Positions 9,870 through 19,236 of a DNA stretch of 64,000 nucleotides are shown here, piece after piece. A program made the translations under genes and the position numbers. The notes beneath the pieces were generated by a model. That model worked only from the letters and a program-made list of their open reading frames with translations. It had not been told where the DNA came from and searched no databases. Position 1 is the stretch's first letter. Each line of letters begins with the position of its first letter. The stretch is taken from the NCBI RefSeq assembly GCF_020166345.1, contig NZ_JAIUJS010000002.1, positions 434,001 to 498,000 of the forward strand. Reading direction: 5' to 3'. This DNA comes from Winogradskyella vincentii (GTDB lineage Bacteria > Bacteroidota > Bacteroidia > Flavobacteriales > Flavobacteriaceae).

Positions 9870-9898
9870 AAAAAGCATTCTCATAAAGAATGCTTTTT
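9870..9898. terminator. Rho-independent terminator after rplY
   Basis: A hairpin with a 7-bp perfect core (GCATTCT / AGAATGC, 9875-9881 and 9887-9893) is extended by A-T pairs and flanked by A- and T-runs. On the minus strand it follows the rplY stop by about 20 bp and precedes pth, which marks the end of the prs-rplY unit or a partial read-through point. Confidence 0.8.
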
Positions 9899-9919
9899 AA
9901 ATATCTAGTAAAGTAAAAA

Positions 9920-10570
9920 CTACTCTTGAGCTTCAGCTGCAGGAGCTTCAGTTGCTGGTGCATCTGTAGTTGCTCCTTCTTCAGCAGTTCCTTCTTCTTC
10001 TTCCTCTTCCTCATCAACAACAGCCAATCTACTACGTCTAACCTGACAAACAACTGTGTTGTCTGGGTGTAATAATTTATAATCGTCGTTTTTCAGTTCG
10101 TGGATATATAATTTACTTCCAATTTTTAATGGCGTAATGTCTATTTCGATAAAATCAGGTAATTTAGAAGGTATAGCCTTAATCCTTAATTTACGGTAAG
10201 GTCTTCTTAAGTTACCTCCATTTAAAACACCTTTAGAAGTCCCCACTGTTTTCACAGGAATTTCCATAGTGATTTCTTTGTTTTCGAAGATCTGATAGAA
10301 ATCTACGTGTAGAATTCTGTCAGTTACTGGGTGAAATTGAATGTCTTGCATAACAGCATTAAACGATTCACCGCCATCTAGAGCAATCACAACAGTATGC
10401 GCATCTGGAGTATACACTAACTTTGAGAAAGCCAATTCTGGTGCAGAGAAATGCAATGGCTTGTCTCCTCCGTATACTACGCAAGGAACCTGACCAGCAT
10501 TACGTAAGGCTTTTGTTGACTTTTTGCCTACGCTTTCTCTTTGAGATCCATTAATTGTAATTGATTTCAT
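9920..10570 (-). CDS. rplY: 50S ribosomal protein L25/general stress protein Ctc
   Basis: Binds 5S rRNA in the large ribosomal subunit. The 216 residues form the long CTC type: an N-terminal L25 domain (about 1-95, opening with [21 protein letters not shown]) and a C-terminal TL5/CTC beta domain (about 100-180). A very acidic, Ala-rich low-complexity tail (about 185-216, with a run of seven Glu) follows, usual in Bacteroidota. The start at 10570 matches the family. It lies 154 bp downstream of prs in the same direction. Confidence 0.95.
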   Translation of the reverse strand: MKSITINGSQRESVGKKSTKALRNAGQVPCVVYGGDKPLHFSAPELAFSKLVYTPDAHTVVIALDGGESFNAVMQDIQFHPVTDRILHVDFYQIFENKEITMEIPVKTVGTSKGVLNGGNLRRPYRKLRIKAIPSKLPDFIEIDITPLKIGSKLYIHELKNDDYKLLHPDNTVVCQVRRSRLAVVDEEEEEEEGTAEEGATTDAPATEAPAAEAQE

Positions 10571-10619
10571 TTTTTGAAATTGTTTGTTATTATTAATAAT
10601 TTCCCTTAAAAAAGGGGTG

Positions 10620-10627
10620 CAAATTTA
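10620..10627 (-). promoter_or_regulatory. Candidate -7 box for rplY
   Basis: TAAATTTG on the minus strand matches the Bacteroidota -7 consensus TAnnTTTG exactly and lies about 50 bp before the rplY ATG. No convincing -33 TTTG is seen at the usual 19-nt spacing, so this is tentative. It would let rplY be transcribed apart from prs. Confidence 0.35.
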
Positions 10628-10724
10628 AGAATATATTGTTGAAATACTAGTGATTACCTCATTTTTTTGAGATAATTGAGCCGTGTTTAATAGGCAAATG
10701 ATAATTGGTAATCTTTAAATCTGC

Positions 10725-11663
10725 TTAGAGTACAAATTTATTACTGATAGATTGATTATTATGAACGTTATTCATTACCTCTGCAAACAGGTTAGCACAA
10801 GTTAAAACCCTCAACTTTTTACTTTCATTTCTTAAAGGTATAGAATCGGTAACAATAAGTTCTTCAAGAGCTGAATTTTCTAGCCTTTCATAGGCACTAC
10901 CAGATAAAATAGGATGCGTACAGATTGCTCTTACACTCAATGCACCTCGCTCCATCATAAGATCTGCAGCCTTGGTTAATGTACCAGCAGTATCAACCAT
11001 ATCATCTACCAGTACTACATTTTTTCCTGTAACGTCACCTATTAATTCCATATGGGAAATAACGTTTGCCTTAGCACGTTGTTTATAACAAATTACTACA
11101 TCACTTTGTAATGCTTTTGAATAGGTATAAGCTCGTTTTGAACCTCCCATATCAGGAGATGCGATGGTTAAGTTATCTAAATTTAAACTTCTTAGATATG
11201 GCAAGAATATAGTCGATGCAAATAAGTGATCCACCGGTTTTTCAAAAAACCCTTGTATTTGGTCTGCATGCAAGTCCATGGTTATGATTCGAGTTGCCCC
11301 AGCGGCCTCTAACATTTTAGCAACCAATTTGGCTGCAATTGGTACTCTAGGTTTATCTTTTCTATCTTGTCTTGCCCAACCGAAATATGGCATAACTGCA
11401 GTAATATGTCTTGCTGATGCACGTTTCGCTGCATCAATCATCAATAACATTTCCATTAAATTTTCAGGGCCTGGATGTGTAGAACCAATGATAAATATTC
11501 GAGTTCCCCTAATTGATTCCTCATAAGAAGGTTGAAATTCGCCATCGCTATAAGTTGAGGTAATTACGTTACCTAATTTAACACCGTAGGCTTTTGCAAT
11601 TTCTTCTGCAAGATATCTACTTTGTGAGCATGTAAAAATTTTGGCTTCGGTTGCGAATGGCAT
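10725..11663 (-). CDS. prs: Ribose-phosphate pyrophosphokinase
   Basis: Transfers pyrophosphate from ATP to ribose 5-phosphate to make PRPP for nucleotide, His and Trp synthesis. The 312 residues are the standard class I length. Visible signatures are the flexible-loop region YFGWARQDRKDKPR (93-106), DLHADQIQGFF (130-140) and the PRPP-binding loop VVLVDDMVDTAGTLT (216-230). The start at 11663 gives the expected short N-terminus before KIFTCSQS. It precedes rplY on the same strand, a common pairing in this phylum. Confidence 0.97.
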   Translation of the reverse strand: MPFATEAKIFTCSQSRYLAEEIAKAYGVKLGNVITSTYSDGEFQPSYEESIRGTRIFIIGSTHPGPENLMEMLLMIDAAKRASARHITAVMPYFGWARQDRKDKPRVPIAAKLVAKMLEAAGATRIITMDLHADQIQGFFEKPVDHLFASTIFLPYLRSLNLDNLTIASPDMGGSKRAYTYSKALQSDVVICYKQRAKANVISHMELIGDVTGKNVVLVDDMVDTAGTLTKAADLMMERGALSVRAICTHPILSGSAYERLENSALEELIVTDSIPLRNESKKLRVLTCANLFAEVMNNVHNNQSISNKFVL

Positions 11664-11763
11664 ATCAAAAGAGTAATAAAAGGGTTAATTAATAAGGGTT
11701 TTTTAGCAAAGCCCAAATTTAGGAAAATAATTTACTGGTTGGAGTATAAAACAAGGGCTTTTT

Positions 11764-11795
11764 TGTTGACTCCGAAGAAATATTTTCTATTTTTG
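11764..11795 (+). promoter_or_regulatory. Promoter of tRNA-Leu
   Basis: A complete Bacteroidota-type promoter: a TTG-containing -33 element (TTGTTGAC, TTG at 11766-11768), a 19-nt spacer, and TATTTTTG at 11788-11795, matching TAnnTTTG. Transcription would start near 11802, a few bases before the mature tRNA 5' end at 11808. Confidence 0.65.
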
Positions 11796-11807
11796 CTGTC
11801 CTGTTTT

Positions 11808-11889
11808 GCTCAAGTGGCGGAATTGGTAGACGCGCTGGATTCAAAATCCAGTTCCTTCGGGAGTGTGGGTTCGATTCCCACCTTGAGTA
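11808..11889 (+). tRNA. tRNA-Leu (anticodon CAA)
   Basis: An 82-nt class II tRNA. The acceptor stem GCTCAAG / CTTGAGT (11808-11814 with 11882-11888, first pair G-U) closes the molecule, with discriminator A at 11889. The anticodon stem CTGGA/TCCAG encloses the loop TTCAAAA, so the anticodon is CAA (11842-11844) and reads UUG. There is a variable arm and a T-arm with GTTCGATTC. The 3' CCA is not encoded and must be added. The gene stands alone between prs and metF. Confidence 0.97.
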
Positions 11890-11892
11890 CAT

Positions 11893-11923
11893 AAAAGCTT
11901 CAAGTTTTACTTGAGGCTTTTTT
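11893..11923. terminator. Terminator shared by tRNA-Leu and metF
   Basis: A hairpin AAAGCTTCAAG / CTTGAGGCTTT with one G-U type mismatch and a 5-nt loop, with A- and T-runs on the outer sides. It sits just after the tRNA and within a few bases of the metF stop, so it serves both converging transcripts. Confidence 0.75.
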
Positions 11924-11925
11924 AA

Positions 11926-12882
11926 TTAAAAAACTGCTGAAGCTACCGCTTTGATATTGTCACTTTTTCCCATGGAATAATAGTGTAATACTGGGATGCC
12001 AGCTCTTTGAAGCTCTTTTGATTGTTCTATGCACCACTCAATACCAACTTGTCTGACTTCCTTGTTGTCTTTACATCTAACAATGTCTATGATAAGTGCT
12101 TCAGGTAAATCAACATGGAAACGATGCGGAATTAAATTTAATTGCTTTTTAGTTGAAATTGGTTTTAACCCAGGTATTATAGGCACCGTTATGCCTTCTT
12201 TGCGACATTTTTGGACAAAATCAAAATACTTTTTGTTGTCAAAAAACATTTGTGTTACAATATAAGTGGCTCCTTTTTTTATCTTCTTTTTTAAGAAATG
12301 AATATCACTATCTAAACTTGGAGCTTCCATATGCTTTTCAGGATATGCGCCAACACCAATGCAAAAGTTTGTTGAAGTAGTATTTTGAAGTTCGTCGTCT
12401 AAATACTTTCCAGAATTTAAATTTGAAATTTGAGAAACTAATTCACTTGCATAGGCATGCCCTTCCTTTTCGGGTTTAAAGTAGGTTTCACTTTTAACGG
12501 CATCGCCTCGCAATGCCATGACATTATCGATATCTAAAAAATCTAAATCGACCAAAAAGTTTTCCGTGTCCTCTTTTGTGAAGCCGCCACATAAAATATG
12601 AGGAATGGCATCAACACCATATTTATTTTGAATTGCGGCGCAAATACCAACTGTACCAGGTCGTTTCTTAACGATTTGCTTTTTAAGTAAACCATTCTCA
12701 ACTTCTTTATATACATATTCCTCTCTATGATAAGTGACATCAATAAAAGGTGGTTTAAACTCCATTAAAGGATCAATATTGTCAAAGATGGATTGTATAT
12801 GTTGTCCTTTTAAAGGTGGTAATATTTCAAATGAAAATTGTGTTTTACCGTTAGCGTTTTTTATATGTTCTGTTACTTTCAT
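11926..12882 (-). CDS. metF: Methylenetetrahydrofolate reductase
   Basis: Reduces 5,10-methylene-THF to 5-methyl-THF, the methyl donor for methionine synthase, using FAD. The product is 318 residues, near the usual bacterial length. Family features include FSFEILPP (residues 17-24), the TYHREEY-type segment after FIDVTY, NVMALRGD, and TQMFFDN further on. The ATG at 12882 gives a normal N-terminus (MKVTEHIKNANG); an in-frame ATG at 12894 would add four residues and deepen the overlap with metH. It is the last gene of the SAM-riboswitch operon. Confidence 0.96.
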   Translation of the reverse strand: MKVTEHIKNANGKTQFSFEILPPLKGQHIQSIFDNIDPLMEFKPPFIDVTYHREEYVYKEVENGLLKKQIVKKRPGTVGICAAIQNKYGVDAIPHILCGGFTKEDTENFLVDLDFLDIDNVMALRGDAVKSETYFKPEKEGHAYASELVSQISNLNSGKYLDDELQNTTSTNFCIGVGAYPEKHMEAPSLDSDIHFLKKKIKKGATYIVTQMFFDNKKYFDFVQKCRKEGITVPIIPGLKPISTKKQLNLIPHRFHVDLPEALIIDIVRCKDNKEVRQVGIEWCIEQSKELQRAGIPVLHYYSMGKSDNIKAVASAVF

Positions 12883-12883
12883 A

Positions 12884-15565
12884 TTAATTAGCAATGTTTG
12901 GGTTTAACCATTTTTTGGCTTCTTCTATTGTTATCCCTCTACGCTTACTATAATCTTCAACTTGATCATGGGTTATTTTTCCTAACCCAAAATATTTAGC
13001 TTCTGGATTAGCAAAGTAATAACCACTGACACTCGCAGCTGGCCACATCGCAAGACTATCTGTAAGTTTTACACCAATGTTTTCTTCGACATTTAATAGT
13101 TTCCAAATGGTATTTTTTTCTAAATGATCTGGGCAGGCAGGATATCCTGGCGCCGGACGAATCCCCTTATAATTTTCTTTAATTAGTTCTTCGTTTGATA
13201 GGTTTTCATTCTCTGCGTAATTCCAATGATTGGTTCTTACTTCTTTATGCAAATATTCTGCAAAGGCTTCAGCTAAACGATCTGCCAATGCTTTAATCAT
13301 TATAGAATTATAATCATCGTGTTCTGCTTCGAACTTAGTAGCCAGTTCGTCCGTACCAAACCCTGTACTAACGCAAAAGCAACCTATATAATCTGCTTCA
13401 TTTGAGGCTTTAGGTACAATAAAATCAGCTAGTGCTATGTTAGGTTTTCCTTCTGATTTTTTTGATTGCTGACGTAGGGTTAAAAACGTATCCAAAACAT
13501 TTCCCGATGCGTCTTTAATTTCTATATCGTCGCCATTAACTGAATTAGCCTCAAACAACCCAAATATGGCTTTTGCTTTTAAAAGTTTTTCATCAAAGAT
13601 TCGCTTTAGTAATACTTGGGCATCAGCAAACAATTCAGTGGCTTGTTTACCTACGATTTTATCTTCTAAAATATCCGGAAATTTTCCATGTAAATCCCAA
13701 CTTCTAAAAAATGGTGACCAATCGATAAAATCTTTAAGTTTTGTAATATCGAAATCTTTGATGACCTGAATTCCCAAGGACTTTGGTTTTACGATTTCAG
13801 TAGTTTCCCAATTGACTTTAAACTTATTATTTCGAGCTTCTTCAATTGATAAATAGGATTTCTTCTTTCCACGTTTTAAGAATTGTTCTCTAAACAAATC
13901 ATATTCTTCACGAATTTGATTTTTATAGATTTTATTATCCTTTTGAAGCAGATTTCCTACTACAGTAACAGCTCGTGAAGCATCATTAATGTGCACAACA
14001 GTATTGCTATAATTTGGTGCAATTTTTACTGCTGAATGCGCTCTAGAGGTTGTTGCTCCGCCTATAATTAGAGGAATGTCTAATTGTTCTTTTTCTAAGG
14101 CCTTAGAAACATAAACCATCTCATCTAGCGAAGGTGTTATTAATCCACTTAAACCTATAATGTCGACATTCTCTTTTTTTGCTGTTTCTATTATCTTTTC
14201 TGGAGGCACCATAACCCCAAGATCAATTATCTCATAATTATTACAACCCAAAACCACACTTACTATATTCTTACCAATATCATGTACATCTCCTTTTACG
14301 GTTGCCATTAATATGCGACCTGCAAACTCTTGTTTTCCATCTTTTTCAGCTTCAATAAAAGGTTGTAAATAGGCCACTGCTTTTTTCATTACTCTTGCTG
14401 ATTTTACCACTTGAGGCAAAAACATTTTACCGCTTCCAAAGAGGTCTCCTACTACATTCATTCCAATCATTAAATGCCCTTCAATAACTTCAATTGGTTT
14501 GTTAGATTGTAATCTGGCTTCTTCAACGTCTTCAATAATAAATGTATCAATGCCTTTAACCAAAGCATGTGTAATCCTATCCTGCAAGGAGTCATTTCTC
14601 CATTCTTGCACAGTGTTTTCCTGTTCTTTTTTTTGTCCCTTAACTGATTCAGCAAAATCTAATAGGCGTTCAGTGGCATCGTTACGTCTATCAAATAAAA
14701 CATCTTCAACTCGCTCTAATAAGTCTTTGTCAATTTCGTCATAAACTTCAAGCATTGTTGGGTTAACGATACCTAGGTTCATTCCATTTTTTATGGCATT
14801 AAATAAAAATGAAGAATGCATAGCTTCTCTAACAACATTGTTTCCTCTAAAAGAAAACGAAACATTGCTTACGCCACCTGAAACATTAGCATAAGGTAAG
14901 TTCTCTCTAATCCATTTAGTTGCTTCGAAGAAATCGAGTGCATTTCTACGATGCTCCTCCATACCTGTTGCTACAGGAAAAATATTTGGATCGAAAATTA
15001 TGTCTTGTGGAGGGAAATTTACTTCATTGACGAGAATATCATAAGAACGTTTACAAATCTCTATTCGTCTATTATAATTGTCTGCCTGGCCAGTTTCATC
15101 GAATGCCATAACAATGACTGCTGCTCCGTAACGTTTAATGAGTTTTGCTTGTCTTTTGAATTCGTCTTCTCCTTCCTTTAGACTTATTGAATTTACAACA
15201 CATTTTCCTTGTACAACTTGTAATCCAGCTTCAATGATTTCCCACTTAGAGCTATCAATCATAATTGGGATTCGAGAAATATCAGGTTCTGATGCGATCA
15301 AATTTAAAAAAGTAGTCATGGCATAGACACCATCTAACATCCCTTCATCCATATTTACATCTAGAATTTGAGCTCCACCTTCTACTTGATGTCTTGCCAC
15401 CTCTAACGCTTCATTATATTTTTCCTCTTTTATTAGCCGAAGAAATTTTCGAGATCCAGTAACATTGGTTCTTTCTCCGACGTTAATGAAGTTGCTTTCT
15501 GGAGTAACAACTAATGGTTCTAGTCCAGATAAGGTTAAATATTTTTTACAGTCACTATCTGCCAT
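12884..15565 (-). CDS. metH: Cobalamin-dependent methionine synthase, C-terminal three modules
   Basis: Carries the methyl-THF, cobalamin and reactivation modules of MetH in 893 residues. The pterin-binding domain occupies about 1-300 ([13 protein letters not shown], 26-38). The helical cap lies at about 320-410. The B12 domain has the DxHxxG motif at D426-G431 (GDVHDIGKN, His428 as cobalt ligand). The C-terminal AdoMet-binding activation domain ends with [12 protein letters not shown] at about 803-814. The homocysteine-binding module is encoded by the preceding gene, whose stop overlaps this start at base 15565. The module boundary falls exactly at the gene break and both parts have complete motifs, so this is a split enzyme, not a frameshift. 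Confidence 0.97.
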   Translation of the reverse strand: MADSDCKKYLTLSGLEPLVVTPESNFINVGERTNVTGSRKFLRLIKEEKYNEALEVARHQVEGGAQILDVNMDEGMLDGVYAMTTFLNLIASEPDISRIPIMIDSSKWEIIEAGLQVVQGKCVVNSISLKEGEDEFKRQAKLIKRYGAAVIVMAFDETGQADNYNRRIEICKRSYDILVNEVNFPPQDIIFDPNIFPVATGMEEHRRNALDFFEATKWIRENLPYANVSGGVSNVSFSFRGNNVVREAMHSSFLFNAIKNGMNLGIVNPTMLEVYDEIDKDLLERVEDVLFDRRNDATERLLDFAESVKGQKKEQENTVQEWRNDSLQDRITHALVKGIDTFIIEDVEEARLQSNKPIEVIEGHLMIGMNVVGDLFGSGKMFLPQVVKSARVMKKAVAYLQPFIEAEKDGKQEFAGRILMATVKGDVHDIGKNIVSVVLGCNNYEIIDLGVMVPPEKIIETAKKENVDIIGLSGLITPSLDEMVYVSKALEKEQLDIPLIIGGATTSRAHSAVKIAPNYSNTVVHINDASRAVTVVGNLLQKDNKIYKNQIREEYDLFREQFLKRGKKKSYLSIEEARNNKFKVNWETTEIVKPKSLGIQVIKDFDITKLKDFIDWSPFFRSWDLHGKFPDILEDKIVGKQATELFADAQVLLKRIFDEKLLKAKAIFGLFEANSVNGDDIEIKDASGNVLDTFLTLRQQSKKSEGKPNIALADFIVPKASNEADYIGCFCVSTGFGTDELATKFEAEHDDYNSIMIKALADRLAEAFAEYLHKEVRTNHWNYAENENLSNEELIKENYKGIRPAPGYPACPDHLEKNTIWKLLNVEENIGVKLTDSLAMWPAASVSGYYFANPEAKYFGLGKITHDQVEDYSKRRGITIEEAKKWLNPNIAN

Positions 15566-16566
15566 TATACTAATTCTTCAATTAATCTTGGTTTATAGTT
15601 ATTGGCAACCTCTGCAATTGCTTTAATATGATCAGGACTTGTACCACAGCATCCTCCAATGATATTAACAAGACCATCTTTGAGGTAGTCTTCAATATAG
15701 CCTTGCATCTGTTTAGGTGATTCATCATATTCTCCAAAGGCATTCGGTAAACCAGCGTTGGGATGAGCAGATGTATAAAACTCTGTTTCATTGGATAAGC
15801 GTTGTAAATAAGGCTTTAATTGTTCTGCACCCAATGCGCAGTTAAAACCAACACTTAATAATGGAACATGTGATATTGAAGTTAAAAATGCTTCTACGGT
15901 TTGACCTGATAAAGTTCTGCCTGAAGCATCAGTTATTGTTCCAGAAACCATTATTGGGATATTAATATTTCGTTCTTCTTTCACTTCTTCAATAGCAAAC
16001 AAAGCAGCTTTGGCGTTTAATGTATCGAAAATGGTTTCTACTAAAAGTAAATCTACACCTCCATCAATCAAGGCTTCGACTTGTTGCTTATAAGCAATTC
16101 GTAATTCATTAAATGTAATGGCTCTATATTCTGGGCGGTTAACATCTGGTGATAAACTTGCTGTTTTGTTTGTTGGCCCAATGCTACCGGCTACAAATCG
16201 TGGTTTTTCAGGGTTATCATTGGTAAATTTATCAGCGACTTCTTTTGCAATTTTAGCAGATTCATAATTCAGTTCGTAGACTAGATCTTCCATATCATAG
16301 TCTGCCATCGCTATGGTGGTACCTGAAAAAGTGTTAGTTTCTACAATATCTGCACCAGCTTCAAAATACTTTGCGTGAACTTCTGTTATAGCTTTGGGCT
16401 GTGTAAGTGAAAGTAAATCATTATTACCTTTTAAAGGCGTTGGGTAGTCCTTGAAACGTTCTCCTCTAAAGTCTTTCTCAGAGAAATTATATTGCTGAAG
16501 CATGGTTCCCATGGCGCCATCAAGGACTAAAATTCGCTTTTGGATTTCTGTTTGGATGTTATACAT
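15565..16566 (-). CDS. Homocysteine S-methyltransferase module of split MetH
   Basis: The zinc-dependent homocysteine-binding module that completes methionine synthase with the following gene. The 333 residues open with [12 protein letters not shown] (13-24). The three zinc cysteines are visible: C243 (VGFNCALG) and C306/C307 ([10 protein letters not shown]). The TIM-barrel length matches the first domain of MetH. The stop overlaps the start of the cobalamin subunit by one base, and metZ lies 7 bp upstream, so expression is tightly coupled. The start at 16566 ([11 protein letters not shown]) is the only sensible ATG before the domain. Confidence 0.95.
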   Translation of the reverse strand: MYNIQTEIQKRILVLDGAMGTMLQQYNFSEKDFRGERFKDYPTPLKGNNDLLSLTQPKAITEVHAKYFEAGADIVETNTFSGTTIAMADYDMEDLVYELNYESAKIAKEVADKFTNDNPEKPRFVAGSIGPTNKTASLSPDVNRPEYRAITFNELRIAYKQQVEALIDGGVDLLLVETIFDTLNAKAALFAIEEVKEERNINIPIMVSGTITDASGRTLSGQTVEAFLTSISHVPLLSVGFNCALGAEQLKPYLQRLSNETEFYTSAHPNAGLPNAFGEYDESPKQMQGYIEDYLKDGLVNIIGGCCGTSPDHIKAIAEVANNYKPRLIEELV

Positions 16567-16573
16567 AATCTAT

Positions 16574-17743
16574 TTATTGTTCTAATGCTTGACTTAAATC
16601 GTTGATAATATCTTCTACGTGCTCTAATCCTACAGAAACTCGAACCAAACCACCTGTTATCCCTGTTTGTAAACGGTCTTCCTCAGATAGTTTAGCATGT
16701 GTTGTTGATGCAGGATGTGTTACTATACTTCTGGTGTCACCTAAATTGGCTGAAAGCGATAATAACTTTATTGAATTAAGAAATCGTCTTCCAGCATCCA
16801 CTCCTCCTTTTACCTCAAAAGCAACGACATTGCCTCCAAGCTTCATTTGTTGTTTGGCTAATTCAAATTGTGGATGCGATTTTAAAAAAGGATATTTTAC
16901 AAAATTGACATTACTGTGGGATTCTAAAAATGTGGCCACTTTTAACGCGTTTTCACAGTGTTTTTCTACTCTCACTGGTAAAGTCTCTAAACTTTTGGAC
17001 AGAATCCAAGCGTTAAATGGAGATAAAGCTGGACCAGTATTTCTTGCGAAGAGATAAATTTTTTGAATTAATTCTGCTGAGCCTACTGTTACTCCTCCTA
17101 AAACCCTGCCTTGACCGTCTATTAATTTTGTTGCTGAATGAATTACCAAATCAGCACCATATTTTATTGGCTGCTGTAAATAAGGTGTTGCGAAACAATT
17201 ATCGACGATAAAAATGAGATTGTGATTTTTTGCAATCTGAGCCAAACGTTTTAAATCCAATATATCTACTGCTGGGTTTGTTGGGCTTTCAGCATATATC
17301 ACTTTAGTATTTGGTTGAATTAGATGTTCAATTTTATCTACTTCATCTATTTTGAAATAGGTAGTTGAGATATTCCATTTTGGAAGAATATTATCGAAAA
17401 ATGTTTGTGTTGAACCAAATATACTTTGTGATGAAACTATATGATCATCAGAATTTAATAGTGCTGCGAATGTTGAGAAAACCGCTGACATTCCAGAAGC
17501 AAATGCATAACCTTGCTCTGCACCTTCCATTTTACATATTTTTTCAACAAATTCTGAGTTGTTAGGGTTAGAGTATCTACTATAAATATTTCGTTCTTTC
17601 TCATCAGCAAAAGATGCTCGCATATCTTCTGCATCTTCAAAAACATAACTAGATGTTAGATACAATGGATTAGAGTGTTCTAAAAATTGAGAACGATCTA
17701 TTTGAGTCCGGATGGCTTCAGTTTCTATATGCTTAGCGCTCAT
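16574..17743 (-). CDS. metZ: O-succinyl/acetylhomoserine sulfhydrylase (Cys/Met metabolism PLP enzyme)
   Basis: A PLP enzyme of the cystathionine gamma-synthase fold, 389 residues. The PLP lysine is K206 in VIHSATKLIDGQGRVLGG, and the upstream YSRYSNPNN and FASGMSA motifs bind the cofactor phosphate. Position at the head of a methionine operon and similarity to MetZ-type enzymes suggest that it makes homocysteine directly from an activated homoserine and sulfide. Whether succinyl or acetyl is the leaving group cannot be read from sequence. The SAM-I riboswitch lies about 110 bp upstream, and AAAGGA sits just before the start. Confidence 0.9.
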   Translation of the reverse strand: MSAKHIETEAIRTQIDRSQFLEHSNPLYLTSSYVFEDAEDMRASFADEKERNIYSRYSNPNNSEFVEKICKMEGAEQGYAFASGMSAVFSTFAALLNSDDHIVSSQSIFGSTQTFFDNILPKWNISTTYFKIDEVDKIEHLIQPNTKVIYAESPTNPAVDILDLKRLAQIAKNHNLIFIVDNCFATPYLQQPIKYGADLVIHSATKLIDGQGRVLGGVTVGSAELIQKIYLFARNTGPALSPFNAWILSKSLETLPVRVEKHCENALKVATFLESHSNVNFVKYPFLKSHPQFELAKQQMKLGGNVVAFEVKGGVDAGRRFLNSIKLLSLSANLGDTRSIVTHPASTTHAKLSEEDRLQTGITGGLVRVSVGLEHVEDIINDLSQALEQ

Positions 17744-17851
17744 TTTTCAATCCTTTAAATAATTAAGTCAAGGTCAAATGCCACTTAATAGTGTACTTAA
17801 TCGAAAAATGTTATAAAGAATATGGTAATTACAGCTAAGTAATTAGGCTTG

Positions 17852-17974
17852 TGTTATCTATCCGGATTAGCAAAAAATGACTTGCGTTTCCAAGTAGAAT
17901 TTAGCACCTTCTTAGTAAGTCTAAGGGTTGCTAAGGCTTCAATGGGTCTAATCCCTCCACCTTTCTTAATAACA
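17852..17974 (-). promoter_or_regulatory. SAM-I riboswitch (S-box) controlling the met operon
   Basis: On the minus strand, the S-box core reads AAGAAAGGTGGAGGGA, then ATTGAAGCCTTAGCAACC, a kink-turn and internal stems, and a closing TGCTAATCC. The P1 helix forms between TGTTATT (17974-17968) and GATAACA (17858-17852). This matches the conserved S-box sequence and architecture, which binds S-adenosylmethionine and shuts off methionine genes. A -7-like TAACTTAC at 17987-17980 would place the transcript start at the first base of P1. It controls metZ, the homocysteine methyltransferase, metH and metF. Confidence 0.93.
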
Positions 17975-18079
17975 TTTCAGTAAGTTATTTGAACTTTGAA
18001 GAGCAATATTCGAAAACAATTAAGGAATTACCAAATTTTATTCACTTTATTTTATAAATGAAGTATTTTATTAATATTG

Positions 18080-18087
18080 TAACTTTG
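18080..18087 (+). promoter_or_regulatory. Candidate -7 box for the HupE/UreJ gene
   Basis: TAACTTTG fits TAnnTTTG and lies 22 bp before the ATG. No good -33 partner is seen 19 nt upstream, so the call is tentative. Confidence 0.35.
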
Positions 18088-18109
18088 ACCTATCCCAAAC
18101 GAAATAATT

Positions 18110-18700
18110 ATGTTAGAAAATTTTTGGTTTAATGTTCAGTATGGCATTAATCATGTACTTGACCCAAATGGCTACGACCATGTACTTTTTTTAATGGTTT
18201 TAGCTGTTCCTTATGTTTTTAAAGATTGGAAACGCGTTTTAATTCTCGTTTCTATGTTTACTTTAGGCCATACCTTGTCCTTGGTTTTGGCGGCTTATGG
18301 TGTAGTGAGCGTAAACGGAAAGTTGGTTGAATTCTTAATACCAGTTACCATTTTAATTGCTGCTCTTTATAATGTCTTCACTGCTGGAAAAAAAGAAAAG
18401 TCTAGCAAATTAAGTTTGTTATTTTTTGCCACCTTATTTTTTGGTCTAATTCACGGACTGGGCTTCGCAAGGGAATTTAAAATGTTTGCAGGTCAGTCTG
18501 AAAACAAATTAGAGCTTTTAATAGAATTTGCTCTTGGTATTGAAATCGCCCAGATAATAATAGTTTTTGTCGTTTTATTTTTAGGTTTCCTGTTTCAGAC
18601 CATTTTTAGGTTTTCAAAAAGAGACTGGGTTATGGTATTATCTGCTGTTGTAGTTGGTTTGGTAATTCCAATGATTCTTGGCAGTGATCTATTGAACTAG
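18110..18700 (+). CDS. HupE/UreJ family membrane protein
   Basis: A 196-residue membrane protein with about six hydrophobic helices. It has the conserved His/Asp pattern of HupE/UreJ proteins: GINHVLDPNGYDHVLF (H15, D18, D23, H24), TLGHTLSL (H54) and GLIHGLGFA in the middle. Relatives near hydrogenase or urease genes are thought to move nickel or other divalent metals, but no hydrogenase or urease gene is visible here, so the metal is unknown. It is transcribed alone, divergently from the met operon. Confidence 0.88.
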   Translation: MLENFWFNVQYGINHVLDPNGYDHVLFLMVLAVPYVFKDWKRVLILVSMFTLGHTLSLVLAAYGVVSVNGKLVEFLIPVTILIAALYNVFTAGKKEKSSKLSLLFFATLFFGLIHGLGFAREFKMFAGQSENKLELLIEFALGIEIAQIIIVFVVLFLGFLFQTIFRFSKRDWVMVLSAVVVGLVIPMILGSDLLN

Positions 18701-18779
18701 CACTCAAAGTTTGGTAAAACTTTAACTCCTAGCACATTGTTTTTAAAATAGTATACTTTTATCTTCGTTATTAACATTG

Positions 18780-18787
18780 TACGTTTG
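18780..18787 (+). promoter_or_regulatory. Candidate -7 box for the dCMP deaminase gene
   Basis: TACGTTTG matches TAnnTTTG 17 bp before the ATG at 18805; a T-rich stretch lies at the -33 distance. Confidence 0.35.
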
Positions 18788-18804
18788 TGCAATAAAAATC
18801 ATTA

Positions 18805-19236
18805 ATGTCAAAAACAAAACAGAGACGGTACGACAAAGCTTATTTGCGAATTGCAAAGGAATGGGGAAAGTTATCCCATTGTGAGCGAAAGCAGGTTGGT
18901 GCTATTATAGTTAAGGATAGAATGATTATCTCTGATGGGTACAATGGTACACCAACTGGTTTTGAAAATTATTGTGAAGATGATGAAGGATATACCAAGT
19001 GGTATGTTTTGCATGCAGAGGCCAACGCGATATTAAAAGTGGCTTCATCAACGCAGTCTTGTAAAGGGGCAACATTATATATAACGCTTTCGCCTTGCAA
19101 AGAATGTAGCAAGCTTATTCATCAAGCTGGTATTGTTAGAGTGGTTTATCATCAAGGCTATAAAGATGATTCAGGATTACAATTCTTGAAAAAAGCAGGA
19201 GTAGAATTAGAGTTTATAGGTGACTTAGAAGCATAA
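18805..19236 (+). CDS. dCMP deaminase family protein
   Basis: A zinc-dependent deaminase of 143 residues, most like deoxycytidylate deaminase, which makes dUMP for thymidylate synthesis. The zinc site and catalytic acid are HAE (H70, E72) and PCKEC (C98, C101). The N-terminal KRDYAYLRIA-like opening and length fit the dCMP (ComEB-type) group better than cytidine deaminases. Its stop overlaps the start of the S41 protease (TAATG), so the two are translationally coupled. Confidence 0.92.
   Translation: MSKTKQRRYDKAYLRIAKEWGKLSHCERKQVGAIIVKDRMIISDGYNGTPTGFENYCEDDEGYTKWYVLHAEANAILKVASSTQSCKGATLYITLSPCKECSKLIHQAGIVRVVYHQGYKDDSGLQFLKKAGVELEFIGDLEA

Larger units (their letters stand above)
17744..18109. 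other. Divergent regulatory region between metZ and the HupE gene
   Basis: 366 bp without a protein gene. It holds the SAM-I riboswitch with its presumed promoter (minus strand, 17852-17987) and a candidate promoter for the HupE gene (plus strand, 18080-18087). The 108 nt between the aptamer and metZ is AT-rich leader with no strong terminator hairpin followed by a T-run, so control could be by a weak terminator or at translation. Confidence 0.7.

Noticed and set aside
9920-10020. Unusual acidic tail on L25
   Set aside because: Such Glu/Ala-rich tails are usual for L25 of Bacteroidota.
9847-10053. Upstream extension of the pth reading frame into rplY
   Set aside because: It overlaps the well-supported rplY in another frame, is low-complexity (reverse of the Glu/Ala tail) and crosses a terminator hairpin.
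12884-16566. MetH broken by a frameshift
   Set aside because: The break falls exactly between modules, both parts have complete motifs and a coupled stop/start; split MetH is known in Bacteroidota.
18110-18700. HupE as a marker of a hydrogenase or urease locus
   Set aside because: No hydrogenase or urease gene lies nearby; stand-alone HupE/UreJ proteins are common.
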